NCBI RefSeq assembly: GCF_030694085.1
Contig: NZ_JAUXZE010000035.1
Span: 651,983-715,982 of the forward strand
Length of the DNA: 64,000 nucleotides
DNA from: Tabrizicola sp.
Lineage (GTDB): Bacteria > Pseudomonadota > Alphaproteobacteria > Rhodobacterales > Rhodobacteraceae
Direction of reading: 5' to 3'
Shown: positions 9,245 through 17,840 of the stretch, in pieces
How the letters are laid out: every line of letters begins with the position of its first letter
How positions within the stretch are numbered: position 1 is the stretch's first letter
Notes under the pieces: model-generated
Told to the model about the DNA's origin: nothing
The model's database searches: none
What the model saw: the letters and a program-made list of their open reading frames with translations, nothing else
Program-made: the position numbers and the translations under genes

Positions 9245-10002
9245 CCGGCCTCACCGGTGGACGCATCACCCAACTGGTGCGTCACCCGATCAAGTCCGCC
9301 GGGTATGAACCGGTTGCCGATGCCGTCCTGACCGAAGGCGCTGCCTTTCCCTTTGACCGGATCTGGGCCGTCGCCCATGCCGCAGCCCGCCTGTCCGAGC
9401 CGGTGACCTGGGCTTCCAAGCTGCAGTTCCTGCGCGGCTGGGGTTCGGCCGATCTGATGGCCGTCTCCTGCCAGTCCGACCCACGCACTGCTCAGGTCAC
9501 CCTTGGCCATCCCAGGCGACCGACGGCCAGCTTCTGCCTCGATGATCCAGCAGACGCCGCGCGACTGATCGAGTGGCTGCGTCCGCTTTGGCCGGAGAAC
9601 CGGCCCGAGCCCACCCGCGTTGTCCGGGTGCCCGGACAGGCGCTGACCGATCAGGACCAGCCGCTGATCTCGATCAACTCGGTCGCCTCACTGGCAGACC
9701 TTTCGACGCGGCTGGGCAAGCCCCTGTCAGTGCACCGCTTTCGCGGCAACATCTGGGTCGAAGGCTGGGCACCCTGGGCCGAACTGGATCTGGTCGGGAA
9801 CGAGATCACCGTTGGTGAGGCACGGCTGCGGATCGAGGAACCCATCGGCAGGTGCCGTGCGACCGGGGCGAACCCCGAGACCGGGGAACAGGACGTCGAT
9901 ACGATGGGTGCTCTGGAAGCCCATTACGGCCACACCGACTTCGGCGTCTTTGCCCGGGTCGTTTCAGGTGGCAGGATCGCCGTAGGAGACGAGGTGCGCT
10001 GA
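9241..10002 (+). CDS. MOSC domain protein
   Basis: 253 residues, starting at a GTG that overlaps the yidC stop (GTGA). An N-terminal beta-barrel-like segment (ITQLVRHPIKSAGYEPV) is followed by a MOSC domain with RFRGNIWVEG and GRCRATGANPETGEQD. MOSC proteins handle sulfur or molybdenum cofactor; the conserved cysteine is seen in RCRATG. The specific role is unknown. The yidC-MOSC-engB order is familiar in Rhodobacteraceae and the overlaps show one operon. Confidence 0.85.
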   Translation: MTGLTGGRITQLVRHPIKSAGYEPVADAVLTEGAAFPFDRIWAVAHAAARLSEPVTWASKLQFLRGWGSADLMAVSCQSDPRTAQVTLGHPRRPTASFCLDDPADAARLIEWLRPLWPENRPEPTRVVRVPGQALTDQDQPLISINSVASLADLSTRLGKPLSVHRFRGNIWVEGWAPWAELDLVGNEITVGEARLRIEEPIGRCRATGANPETGEQDVDTMGALEAHYGHTDFGVFARVVSGGRIAVGDEVR

Positions 10003-10652
10003 TGGCAATGACCTTCACTCTGACCCCCGAACCCGAGGATGAAGCCCGCGAGGCCGGGCGGTTGCTGTTCGCAGGTCCCGTCACCTTCGTGAAGGGCGTG
10101 GTGGCGATGTCCGGCCTGCCCCCTGCCGATCGTCTGGAGGTCTGCTTTGCCGGACGGTCGAACGTGGGAAAATCCAGTCTGATAAATGCTCTGACCGGGC
10201 GCAAGACTTTGGCGCGGGCTTCGAACACTCCGGGCCGCACGCAAGAGATCAATTACTTCGCCCTTGGCGAGGACCGCTACCTTGTCGACCTGCCCGGCTA
10301 TGGCTATGCCGAGGCTCCGGTGGCGGTGGTGGCAAAGTGGCAGGCGCTGCTCAAGCAGTATCTGTCCGGCCGGGTCACCCTGCGCCGCGCATTCGTGCTG
10401 ATCGACGCGCGGCACGGGGTCAAGGCGGTGGACGAAGAGATCCTGACGCTTCTGGATCGCTCGGCAGTGACGTTCCAGGCGGTGCTGACCAAGGTCGACA
10501 AGATCAACCGCGTGGAACGCGAAGCGGTGATCGAACAGGTCAAGGGCGCACTGGGCAAACATCCAGCGGCCTATCCCGAGCTTGTCGTGACCAGTTCCGA
10601 AAAGGGCGAAGGGATCGAAACCCTGCGCGCGATTATCGCCACCATGGAGTGA
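10002..10652 (+). CDS. engB: Ribosome biogenesis GTP-binding protein YsxC/EngB
   Basis: 216 residues. This TRAFAC GTPase is needed for large-subunit assembly. All G motifs are visible: GRSNVGKSS (G1), the conserved threonine in SNTPGRTQ (G2), DLPGYG (G3), TKVDK (G4) and TSSEKGEG (G5). The start ATG at 10002 overlaps the MOSC stop (TGATG). Its stop lies one base from the end of the convergent yidD, so no separate terminator fits between them. Confidence 0.95.
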   Translation: MAMTFTLTPEPEDEAREAGRLLFAGPVTFVKGVVAMSGLPPADRLEVCFAGRSNVGKSSLINALTGRKTLARASNTPGRTQEINYFALGEDRYLVDLPGYGYAEAPVAVVAKWQALLKQYLSGRVTLRRAFVLIDARHGVKAVDEEILTLLDRSAVTFQAVLTKVDKINRVEREAVIEQVKGALGKHPAAYPELVVTSSEKGEGIETLRAIIATME

Positions 10653-10653
10653 C

Positions 10654-10902
10654 CTAGCGGCCCGCGTCGTGGTCAGGGTCGGCCCCAGGCACCGGGTCAT
10701 AGCCCTGGCCGCCCCAGGGGTGGCAGCGGCAGATGCGGTGCACGGTCAGGTAGCTGCCCTTGACCGCGCCATGCTGTTCCAGCGCCTCAAGCGCATAGGC
10801 CGAGCAGGTGGGCTGGAAACGGCAGCCATGTCCGACCCAGGGCGACAAGAGCAGGCGGTAGGCGCGTACGGGCAGCGCGACAAGATGCGCAAGCGGAGTC
10901 AT
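10654..10902 (-). CDS. yidD: Membrane protein insertion efficiency factor YidD
   Basis: 82 residues, the usual size. The family pattern is clear: an amphipathic N-terminus ([11 protein letters not shown]), then [19 protein letters not shown] and [17 protein letters not shown]. YidD helps YidC-dependent insertion at the inner membrane. The ATG overlaps the rnpA stop by 4 bases. It ends tail to tail against engB. Confidence 0.95.
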   Translation of the reverse strand: MTPLAHLVALPVRAYRLLLSPWVGHGCRFQPTCSAYALEALEQHGAVKGSYLTVHRICRCHPWGGQGYDPVPGADPDHDAGR

Positions 10903-11306
10903 CCCCGCCCCCGATGCACCGACAGCAAAGCCTGCTCCAGATCCGCCCGCAGGTCGGCGTAGGCGCGCGCCACGGTGGCTTCGGGCCGGGCCACAAGAAC
11001 GTAGTCCCAGCCGGGCAATGCGCGGGGGGCAAGCACCTCACGCGCCAAGGCCCGCAGGCGACGCTTGGCGCGATTGCGCAGGACCGCGTTGCCGATCTTC
11101 TTCGACGCGGTAAAGCCGATGCGGGATTGCGGGTTGCCATCTGCCCGGTCCCGGGCCTGAAGCAGGAAGCCCCCGGTTCCCTGGCGCCGCGCCGACGCGG
11201 CCTTGAGGTAGTCGGCCCGCTTGGTCAACACGCAAAGCGAAACCGCCGGAGAGCCGTTGGGCGCTGCGGCAGCGATGCCTTGGCCCTGGGTCTCCGGCGG
11301 TGTCAT
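10899..11306 (-). CDS. rnpA: Ribonuclease P protein component
   Basis: 135 residues. RnpA binds the catalytic RNase P RNA and helps process tRNA 5' ends. The signature [23 protein letters not shown] (written in parts: [23 protein letters not shown]) is present. The start ATG at 11306 gives an N-terminal extension of about 25 residues before the conserved [14 protein letters not shown] later start would remove that extension. It lies 32 bases after rpmH and overlaps yidD. Confidence 0.93.
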   Translation of the reverse strand: MTPPETQGQGIAAAAPNGSPAVSLCVLTKRADYLKAASARRQGTGGFLLQARDRADGNPQSRIGFTASKKIGNAVLRNRAKRRLRALAREVLAPRALPGWDYVLVARPEATVARAYADLRADLEQALLSVHRGRG

Positions 11307-11338
11307 GTGCTTGTCCTGACGCCCCTGGGGGCGCGTGA

Positions 11339-11473
11339 TCAGGCGGTCAGCTTGTGACGGCCCTTGGCGCGGCGGGCGGCCAGGACCAGACGGCCATTCT
11401 TGGTGGCCATGCGCGCACGAAAGCCGTGGCGGCGCTTGCGAACCAGGTTCGACGGTTGAAAGGTGCGCTTCAT
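11339..11473 (-). CDS. rpmH: Ribosomal protein L34
   Basis: 44 residues, the full normal length: [18 protein letters not shown], then [11 protein letters not shown] and ending in [11 protein letters not shown]34 is a small basic protein of the large subunit. It heads the rpmH-rnpA-yidD operon. GAGAG precedes the ATG. Confidence 0.97.
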   Translation of the reverse strand: MKRTFQPSNLVRKRRHGFRARMATKNGRLVLAARRAKGRHKLTA

Positions 11474-11551
11474 CGCGGCTCTCCATTAGACTTGACCCGA
11501 ACCCGGTGGATTCCGATGCGGATTCGGGGGGGCCCATAACTTGAAGCCCGT

Positions 11552-11580
11552 CCTTTACGGGCGGTTTCAGCCCAAGTCAA
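11552..11580 (-). promoter_or_regulatory. Candidate rpmH promoter
   Basis: Read on the minus strand, TTGACT (11580-11575) is followed after 17 bases by TAAAGG (11557-11552). The -35 is near consensus and the -10 is weak. A small hairpin (GCCCGT/ACGGGC, 11546-11562) overlaps the -10 region. The site lies about 80 bases upstream of rpmH. Confidence 0.45.
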
Positions 11581-11737
11581 CGCAGGCCACGCGGATTTCC
11601 TGCAACATTTCACCTCAGCGGGCCGAGTAAATGTTTCAGTCTGCCCCGGATCGCACCGCGACGGATCAAGGCCGCGTGAAACCCCTGTCGCCCCGTCGCG
11701 TCCTGCGCCATGTTCGGCCCCCATGCAAGGACCTGAC

Positions 11738-12466
11738 ATGCCCCCCGCCGCAACGACATCTGGTGCCCGTTCATGGCTGAAGCGCCTGCCGATCCTGGTG
11801 ATTCTGGCAACCGCCCTGCTGGGTGCAATCGCGCTGCGCGATGAGCTCAGCTTCGAGACACTCGCCCGCCACCGTGAGGACCTGCTGGCGTTCCGCGATG
11901 CGCATTACCTGTGGGCCGTGCTGGGGTTCGTCGCGGGTTATGTGGTGATCGTGGCGCTTAGCCTGCCGGGCGGGACGGTCGCGACGTTGACGGGCGGCTT
12001 CCTCTTCGGTCTTTTCCCCGGCGTGCTTTACAACGTGGCGGGCGCGGGCACCGGGGCGGTCCTGGTGTTCCTGGCCGCGCGCAGCGGGTTCGGCGCGGCC
12101 TTGGCGCAAAGGCTGGAAACGGCGGGCGGCAAGGCGGCAAAGCTGCAGGCGGCCCTGCGCGAAAACGAATGGTCGGTCCTGTTCCTGATGCGCCTTGTCC
12201 CGCTGGTCCCGTTCTTCATCGCAAACCTGATCCCGGCCTTCGTCGGCACCAGTCTTGCCCGCTTTGCCGTTTCGACCTTCGTCGGGATCATTCCAGGGGC
12301 GCTGGTCTTCACCTCGGTCGGATCAGGCCTGGGCGAGGTCTTTGCCAAAGGCGAAGCCCCGGACCTTGGCATCATCTTCACACCGCCCGTTCTGTTGCCG
12401 CTTCTTGGCCTTGCCGCACTGGCGGCGCTGCCGATGCTGATGCGGGCCTTCAAGGGAGCGCAGTGA
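11738..12466 (+). CDS. TVP38/TMEM64 (DedA-like) membrane protein
   Basis: 242 residues and about five hydrophobic segments. The family hallmark is visible: LSLPGGTVATLTGGFLFG followed by RSGFG and later RLVPLVPFFIANLIPAFVG. These proteins are thought to be lipid scramblases or transporters, but the bacterial substrate is uncertain. I chose the ATG at 11738 because AAGGA stands 8 bases upstream; an ATG at 11723 is also in frame. It ends one base before the next gene, and such pairs with a mercuric-reductase-like protein are common. Confidence 0.85.
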   Translation: MPPAATTSGARSWLKRLPILVILATALLGAIALRDELSFETLARHREDLLAFRDAHYLWAVLGFVAGYVVIVALSLPGGTVATLTGGFLFGLFPGVLYNVAGAGTGAVLVFLAARSGFGAALAQRLETAGGKAAKLQAALRENEWSVLFLMRLVPLVPFFIANLIPAFVGTSLARFAVSTFVGIIPGALVFTSVGSGLGEVFAKGEAPDLGIIFTPPVLLPLLGLAALAALPMLMRAFKGAQ

Positions 12467-13882
12467 ATGAAGCGCATCGAGACGGATATCTGCGTGATCG
12501 GGGCCGGGTCCGGTGGCCTTTCGGTTGCGGCCGGGGCCGTGCAGATGGGCGCGCGCGTGGTGCTGATCGAAGCGGACGAGATGGGCGGCGACTGCCTGAA
12601 TACGGGCTGCGTGCCCTCGAAGGCGCTGATCGCGGCGGCAAAAGTGGCCGAAGCGCAGCGCCGCGGGTTCCGCGGGGTCGCTTCGGTCACGCCACAGGTG
12701 GATTTCGCCGCAGTGAAGGATCACGTGCAAGCGGTGATCGACGAGATCGCCCCGGTTGACAGCCAGGACCGGTTCGAGGGTCTTGGCTGCACCGTGATCC
12801 GCGCCTTCGCCCGCTTCACCGCCCCGCGGGAAGTCCAGGCAGGGGAAACGACGGTCCGCGCCCGGCGCTTCGTGATCGCAACCGGCTCGCGGGCGATGGT
12901 GCCACCGATCCAGGGCATCGAAACGGTCCCTTATCTGACCAACGAGACGATCTTCGGCCTGCGTGAGCGGCCAGAGCATCTGATCGTCATCGGCGGTGGC
13001 CCCATCGGAGTGGAAATGGCGCAGGCGCATCGGCGGCTGGGCTGCGAGGTGACGGTGATCGAGGGCGCGCGGGTCCTGGGCCGCGAGGACCCCGAGCTTG
13101 CTGCCGAGGTGATCGAGGCGCTGCTGGCAGAGGGGATCACCCTGGTCGAGGGGCAGCCCGTCGTTCGGCTGTCGGGCATCGCCGGTGCGGTCGAGGTCAC
13201 ATTGGGCGACGGTCGGCAGATCAAGGGCTCGCACCTTCTGATGGCCGTTGGCCGCAAGGTGGCGCTGGACGGGATGAACCTGGAAGCTGCCGGCGTGGCC
13301 TATACGTCAAAGGGCGTCACGGTGGACGCCCGGTTGCGGTCGTCGAACCGGCGCGTCTATGCGGTGGGCGACGTGGCGGGTGGCTTGCAGTTTACCCATG
13401 TCGCGGCCTGGCACGCGGGCATCGTGATCCGCCAGGCCGTCCTGGGCCTGCCCGCCAAGGTGGACCCGCGCGCCCTGTCGCGGGCCACCTATACCGACCC
13501 CGAGCTGGCCCAGGCGGGTCTGACCGAGGCTGAAGCGCGCAAGCTGCATGGCGAAAAGGTGACTGTGGTGCGGGCCGAGTTCGCCCACAACGACCGCGCG
13601 CTGGCCGAGGGCAAGGGCAAGGGGCTGCTGAAGGTAATGGTCGTCAAGGGACGCCCGGTCGGCGCCAGCATCGTCGGGCCCCAGGCAGGCGAATTGATCG
13701 GGCTTTGGGCGCTGGCAATCTCGTCCAGGCTGAAGATGTCGGCCATTGCCGGGATGGTCGCGCCGTATCCGACACTGGGAGAGGTTTCCAAACGCGCGGC
13801 GGGTGCCTATTTTAGCCCCAAGCTGTTTGAAAATCCGACGTTGAAGCGCCTGGTCAGGGTCGTGCAACGCTGGGTTCCATGA
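12467..13882 (+). CDS. Pyridine-nucleotide disulfide oxidoreductase (mercuric reductase-like)
   Basis: 471 residues. FAD-binding GAGSGG is at about 12-17 and the redox-active disulfide is C43/C48 in GDCLNTGCVPSKAL. The NAD(P)-binding VIGGGPIGVEMA and the FAD-closing YAVGDVAGG follow, then a dimerisation domain. The usual C-terminal histidine-glutamate pair is altered: the region reads APYPTLGE. There is no N-terminal heavy-metal domain and no mer gene nearby, so true mercuric reductase is unlikely. The coupled TVP38 gene suggests a membrane-linked redox role. Confidence 0.85.
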   Translation: MKRIETDICVIGAGSGGLSVAAGAVQMGARVVLIEADEMGGDCLNTGCVPSKALIAAAKVAEAQRRGFRGVASVTPQVDFAAVKDHVQAVIDEIAPVDSQDRFEGLGCTVIRAFARFTAPREVQAGETTVRARRFVIATGSRAMVPPIQGIETVPYLTNETIFGLRERPEHLIVIGGGPIGVEMAQAHRRLGCEVTVIEGARVLGREDPELAAEVIEALLAEGITLVEGQPVVRLSGIAGAVEVTLGDGRQIKGSHLLMAVGRKVALDGMNLEAAGVAYTSKGVTVDARLRSSNRRVYAVGDVAGGLQFTHVAAWHAGIVIRQAVLGLPAKVDPRALSRATYTDPELAQAGLTEAEARKLHGEKVTVVRAEFAHNDRALAEGKGKGLLKVMVVKGRPVGASIVGPQAGELIGLWALAISSRLKMSAIAGMVAPYPTLGEVSKRAAGAYFSPKLFENPTLKRLVRVVQRWVP

Positions 13883-13903
13883 AGCCGGACAAGGAAGGTT
13901 CGG

Positions 13904-15316
13904 GTGGCCGAAAGACGCAAGAGATTTCTCAAGACGCTTTCGGGGCGCTTCCTGATTCTGACGGTCATCTTCGTGATGCTGGCCGAAGTGCTGATCTTTG
14001 TCCCCTCCATCGCGCGATTCCGGGCCGATTTCATGCTGACCCGTCTGAAGCAGGCGCAGATTGCCGCCCTGACCCAGCTTGCGGCCGAAGACATGGTCTC
14101 GCCGGAACTGGAGGCTGAGCTTCTGGCCAATGCCGAGGTGTACAACGTCGTCTTGCGGCGCGACGAGGTGCGGCAGCTGGTCCTGTCTTCGCCGGTTCCC
14201 GGCGAGATCCATGACACGTTCGATTTGCGCATGGCCGGCCCGTGGGAGCTGATCCGTGACGCCTTCGTGGTGCTGTTCGACCCGCAGAACCGGATTGTTC
14301 GGGTGATCGGTTACCCCGTGCAGGACGCAGGCACCCTGATCGAAGTGACAATCGAGACGAAGCCCCTGCGCGATTCGATGCTGGACTATGGGTTGCGCAT
14401 CCTGATCCTGTCGGCGCTGATCTCGATCGTGACCGCGCTTTTGCTGTTCCTTGCGGTGCAGCGCCTGATCGTCACGCCGATCCGGCGCGTGGTGCATCAC
14501 ATGAAGACCTATGCCGAAGCGCCCGAAGATGCGCGCCGGGTGATCGAACCCAACGCGGATGTCGAAGAGCTGCGCTCGGCGGAAGAGGCTCTGCAGTCGA
14601 TGCAGATGCAATTGACCAATGCGCTGCGGCAGAAGGAACGGCTGGCCCAGCTGGGTGGGGCGGTGGCAAAGATCAGCCACGATCTGCGCAATATCCTGAC
14701 TACGGCGCAGCTTTTCGCTGACCGGTTGGAGGGCAGCGCCGACCCCGTCGTCGCCCGGGCTGCACCGAAGCTGATCAACTCGATCAGCCGGGCGGTCTCG
14801 TTGTGCGAATCGACCCTGGCCTTCGGCAAGGCCGAAGAGCCGCCACCGCAGCTGCGCCGATTGAACCTCGCGCAGTTGGTGGGCGAAGTGGCCGAGGGCG
14901 AAGCCCTGGGGTCCGAAAGCTCGATCACCTGCCTGACTGATGTGCCCCCCGGCCTGATCATCCGCGCCGACGGTGAGCAGCTTTACCGCGTCCTGTCCAA
15001 CCTGATCCGCAATGCCCGTCAGGCGATCGAGGCGACGGGCCAACCCGGCACCATCGAGGTCTCGGCCGGCGAGGACGAGGGCGAATGGTGGATCAGGGTC
15101 GGCGACACCGGACCGGGCCTGCCCCCCAAGGCGCGCGAGCACCTCTTTGCAGCGTTCCAGGGCGGGGCGCGCAAGGGCGGCACGGGCCTTGGACTTGCCA
15201 TCGCCGCCGAACTGGTCCGCGGCCACGGAGGCAGGCTGGACCTTGTGCGCAGCGACGCCGAAGGGACCGAGTTTGCCATCCATCTTCCTAAGGAGACAAC
15301 AGAGCCCGCCCCGTGA
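13904..15316 (+). CDS. Sensor histidine kinase (orphan)
   Basis: 470 residues. Transmembrane segments lie at about 15-35 and 163-187, enclosing a periplasmic sensor domain of about 125 residues with no recognised fold. A HAMP-like linker leads to the H-box KISHDLRN with phospho-accepting His259. The ATPase part has NLIRNARQAIEA (N box), GDTGPGL and GGTGLGLAIA. No response regulator gene is adjacent, so the partner must be elsewhere. I used the GTG at 13904, since the conserved hydrophobic N-terminus begins soon after. Confidence 0.9.
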   Translation: MAERRKRFLKTLSGRFLILTVIFVMLAEVLIFVPSIARFRADFMLTRLKQAQIAALTQLAAEDMVSPELEAELLANAEVYNVVLRRDEVRQLVLSSPVPGEIHDTFDLRMAGPWELIRDAFVVLFDPQNRIVRVIGYPVQDAGTLIEVTIETKPLRDSMLDYGLRILILSALISIVTALLLFLAVQRLIVTPIRRVVHHMKTYAEAPEDARRVIEPNADVEELRSAEEALQSMQMQLTNALRQKERLAQLGGAVAKISHDLRNILTTAQLFADRLEGSADPVVARAAPKLINSISRAVSLCESTLAFGKAEEPPPQLRRLNLAQLVGEVAEGEALGSESSITCLTDVPPGLIIRADGEQLYRVLSNLIRNARQAIEATGQPGTIEVSAGEDEGEWWIRVGDTGPGLPPKAREHLFAAFQGGARKGGTGLGLAIAAELVRGHGGRLDLVRSDAEGTEFAIHLPKETTEPAP

Positions 15317-15324
15317 TTTCGCCC

Positions 15325-15353
15325 TTGCATTGCCCGCCGCGCAAGGCTACATC
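15325..15353 (+). promoter_or_regulatory. Promoter of tRNA-Arg
   Basis: TTGCAT at 15325-15330, a 17-base spacer and TACATC at 15348-15353. The start of transcription would fall a few bases before the tRNA at 15366. The promoter overlaps the end of the kinase gene's 3' region. Confidence 0.65.
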
Positions 15354-15365
15354 GCCCGGCATTGC

Positions 15366-15442
15366 GGACCCGTAGCTCAGCTGGATAGAGCATCAGACTA
15401 CGAATCTGAGGGTCGGGCGTTCGAATCGCTCCGGGTCCGCCA
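15366..15442 (+). tRNA. tRNA-Arg (ACG)
   Basis: A 77-base tRNA including encoded CCA. The acceptor stem GGACCCG pairs with CGGGTCC and the discriminator is G. The anticodon stem TCAGA/TCTGA encloses the loop CTACGAA, giving anticodon ACG (read as ICG). The D-loop AGCTGGATAGAGC and T-arm GTTCGAATC are normal. It decodes CGU, CGC and CGA. Confidence 0.97.
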
Positions 15443-15681
15443 CTTCACATGACAATGACAATGTATGTGCGCCCTGATCGCGCCTGCCCCATTTTTGGGC
15501 CCATCATGCATTTTGCGTCCCGACGGAGAACCCTCCCCAAAAGCCTGTGGAAGATGAAGATCGCCGTCAGGAAAAGCGGTGTTCCCGGCAGGTCCGTCAG
15601 GGCGGGAAGACAGGCGCGCCAACGTCCGAAAAGCTTTGTTCTTGCCCGATGGTGCTCTCCACTCTTTCGGGGCAAATTCTT

Positions 15682-16092
15682 CTAGAGCTTCATCACATAC
15701 AGTAGAACATGGTTTGCCATCCGCTGACCATCAGAGACAAAGAGCGACAGGTTCAGCGGTTGGAGTTCAGGTGCCGAAGTTTCAAGGCGGATGACTGTCC
15801 GAAAATAGGGTCGTGTCGGGTCCCCTTGTATTAGTCCATGCCGCAGGCCTTGACTGTCCACCCGCACAAGATCGCCTTTCTGGGTTCGGATCACGTAGCG
15901 CGCATGGATCCGGGTCAGCCCGTCAGCCCGAACTCTTTGTTCGTCGGATCCGCCCGGAAGAATGGCGCCGGACAAGGTGTCGCCCCATACCGTCCCGCCC
16001 AGGATCGGCACGATGCGCGCTTCCCCAAAGCCGTCGTTGCCCAAGGTGAGGGGCGGTCCGACTTCGACACGGAATTCGGCAAAGGGCGTCAT
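15682..16092 (-). CDS. DUF3237 domain protein (copy 1)
   Basis: 136 residues. It matches the DUF3237 pattern: an early FRVEVGPPLTLG strand, GEARIVPILGG, an ADGLTRIHARYVIRTQKGDLVRV core and the end SDGQRMANHVLLYV. The fold is a small beta-barrel of unknown biochemistry. The start overlaps the stop of the FAD monooxygenase by 4 bases. A second, diverged DUF3237 gene lies on the other side of the monooxygenase. It is last in the TetR-led operon. Confidence 0.75.
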   Translation of the reverse strand: MTPFAEFRVEVGPPLTLGNDGFGEARIVPILGGTVWGDTLSGAILPGGSDEQRVRADGLTRIHARYVIRTQKGDLVRVDSQGLRHGLIQGDPTRPYFRTVIRLETSAPELQPLNLSLFVSDGQRMANHVLLYVMKL

Positions 16093-17348
16093 GCAGGGAT
16101 CGACGTGAACGGGCCAATGATCGGCGGCTGGGCGTTCAGAGTGTCGATGGAAAAACCGGAAAGCTTCTTGTAGTGTTCGGCGTGCGCGGCAAGCTCGGCG
16201 CGAGGGATGACTGTCTCGATGTCGGCGAAGACGCCGCCGCAGCGGTCTTCGACCATCTGCATCACTGCATCCGGTCCTTTGCCGCGGTTTGCGCGGAGGA
16301 TGCCCTCGGCGCGGGGGCGCATTTCGGCTTCGTAGGCCAGCAACGCCTCCCGCGTGGCGCCGTGATCCCGGAAGGCGGCCCCAAGCTTGCGCGCGTCAAT
16401 GATCGCCTGGGTCGCACCGTTCGACCCGACCGGATAGGTCGCATGGGCCGCGTCGCCCATCAGCGTCACGCAGCCGTCAGTCCAGGCAGGCAGCGGATCT
16501 CGGTCGACCATCGGATACTCGTAGACCAGACCTGACGCGCGGATCAGGCCGGGGCAGTCGACCCAACCGAAGTCCCAGCCGTCGAAGGCTGGCATGAAAT
16601 CAGCCTTGTTGGCGGGGCGGTTCCAGTCGCCCTTTGCCATGGCACGGGCCGGGTCGACGCGCAGCTCGGCGATCCAGTTGATCGTCGCAAGGCCGGTTGC
16701 CGGGTCCTCGGCCGTCAGCGGATAGGCCACGAAGCGCTGGCTGTCGTGACCTGCCAGAAACATCGCATTGCCGCCAAGGAAATGGCGGCCAGGAGATGTC
16801 CCCCGCCACATGATCGCTCCGTTCCAGATCGGCTCGCCCTCTTCGGGGACCATCTGGCGCCGGATCGCCGAGTGGATACCGTCGGCAGCGATTGCGACGC
16901 GACCCGCGACCCGCCGCCCGCCAGAGATGAGCAGCGTCGCACCCTGGTCGGTCGTCTCGAACCCTTCGACGCCAGCTCCGGTCACGACCGCATCCGGCCC
17001 CGCCCGGCGACGAAGCTCTTCGAGGAGCAGGATCTGCAGCTTGCCCCGGTGCAGCGAGAACTGCGGCCAGGCATAGCCTGCCGCCGTGCCACGCGGCTCT
17101 ACCCAGATCGGCAGGCCGGTCTTGGTGTAGAACCCATAATGCCGCGTGCGCACGCCGATCCCGTCGAGCTGCGCTTCAAGACCCAGGTCGATCAGTTCGC
17201 GCACGGCATTGGGTTGCAGGTTGATGCCCACGCCCAACGGCTTCGGCTCGGCCACCCGTTCGAAGATGCGGAACGGCAGGCCCAACTGGTGCAGCGTCAG
17301 GCCAAGCACCAGCCCGGCGATCCCGCCCCCTGCTATCAGGATTGTCAT
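16089..17348 (-). CDS. FAD-dependent aromatic-ring-type monooxygenase
   Basis: 419 residues of a class A flavoprotein hydroxylase. N-terminal GGGIAGL binds FAD, AADGIHS is the DG motif and LMGDAAHATYPVGSNGATQAI is the second FAD motif. Salicylate-hydroxylase-like and related enzymes have this layout and use NAD(P)H and O2. The real substrate is unknown, but two DUF3237 proteins, an amidohydrolase and a polyamine-type transporter suggest breakdown of an imported nitrogenous compound (inference). Confidence 0.88.
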   Translation of the reverse strand: MTILIAGGGIAGLVLGLTLHQLGLPFRIFERVAEPKPLGVGINLQPNAVRELIDLGLEAQLDGIGVRTRHYGFYTKTGLPIWVEPRGTAAGYAWPQFSLHRGKLQILLLEELRRRAGPDAVVTGAGVEGFETTDQGATLLISGGRRVAGRVAIAADGIHSAIRRQMVPEEGEPIWNGAIMWRGTSPGRHFLGGNAMFLAGHDSQRFVAYPLTAEDPATGLATINWIAELRVDPARAMAKGDWNRPANKADFMPAFDGWDFGWVDCPGLIRASGLVYEYPMVDRDPLPAWTDGCVTLMGDAAHATYPVGSNGATQAIIDARKLGAAFRDHGATREALLAYEAEMRPRAEGILRANRGKGPDAVMQMVEDRCGGVFADIETVIPRAELAAHAEHYKKLSGFSIDTLNAQPPIIGPFTSIPA

Positions 17349-17363
17349 GCGTATCCCGCCGGG

Positions 17364-17840
17364 TCAGACCGGCGCCTCCCAAAGCTCGATGAAGACGTGG
17401 TTGGTGTCGCCCGATTCGGCCAGGGCGGTGCCGAAGTAGACTGCGTCTCCCAGCGCGCGGTGCGGACCGTTGGGCACCTCCAACGCGGCGCGGGTGCGGC
17501 CCAGGTAGCTGCCGTCGGGCTGCGGGACCATGCGCCCGGCGTTGGTCACCATGACGGGTGTGCCGTCGTCCAGTTCCAGGCAATAGCGCGCCTCGACGGC
17601 GTAGGACCCATCGGGCAGGCCAAGGGCAAAGTCAGCCCCACCGGACAGGAGTCGGGCGGTCCAGCCCTCGGCACGTGCTTCGCCGCCGATTATGGGGAAC
17701 ATGGCACGGATGGTGCCGTGCGTGGTGACGAATTCCACGGCCGGGCCAAGGTCGGCCCGGATCACGATGGCGCGGCGCAGCAAGGGTTGCTCTGGCGCCC
17801 GCGCGGCACCAAGGGCACGGATGCCAAGGTCAGGCTTCAT
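17364..17840 (-). CDS. DUF3237 domain protein (copy 2)
   Basis: 158 residues from the ATG at 17840 (MKPDLGIRALG). It carries the DUF3237 core: VEFVTTHGTIRAMFPIIGG, GSYAVEARYCLELDDGTPVMVTNAGRM (in pieces) and the end GDTNHVFIELWEA. It is clearly related to the shorter copy at 15682 but only at family level. The start overlaps the amidohydrolase stop by about 11 bases. The gene is followed 15 bases later by the monooxygenase. Confidence 0.75.
   Translation of the reverse strand: MKPDLGIRALGAARAPEQPLLRRAIVIRADLGPAVEFVTTHGTIRAMFPIIGGEARAEGWTARLLSGGADFALGLPDGSYAVEARYCLELDDGTPVMVTNAGRMVPQPDGSYLGRTRAALEVPNGPHRALGDAVYFGTALAESGDTNHVFIELWEAPV

Noticed and set aside
12467..13882. Calling the disulfide oxidoreductase MerA
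   Set aside because: No heavy-metal-associated domain, no C-terminal cysteine pair and no mer genes nearby.
13307..15283. A 658-codon minus-strand open frame opposite the oxidoreductase and kinase
   Set aside because: Antisense to motif-bearing genes, with composition typical of shadows.
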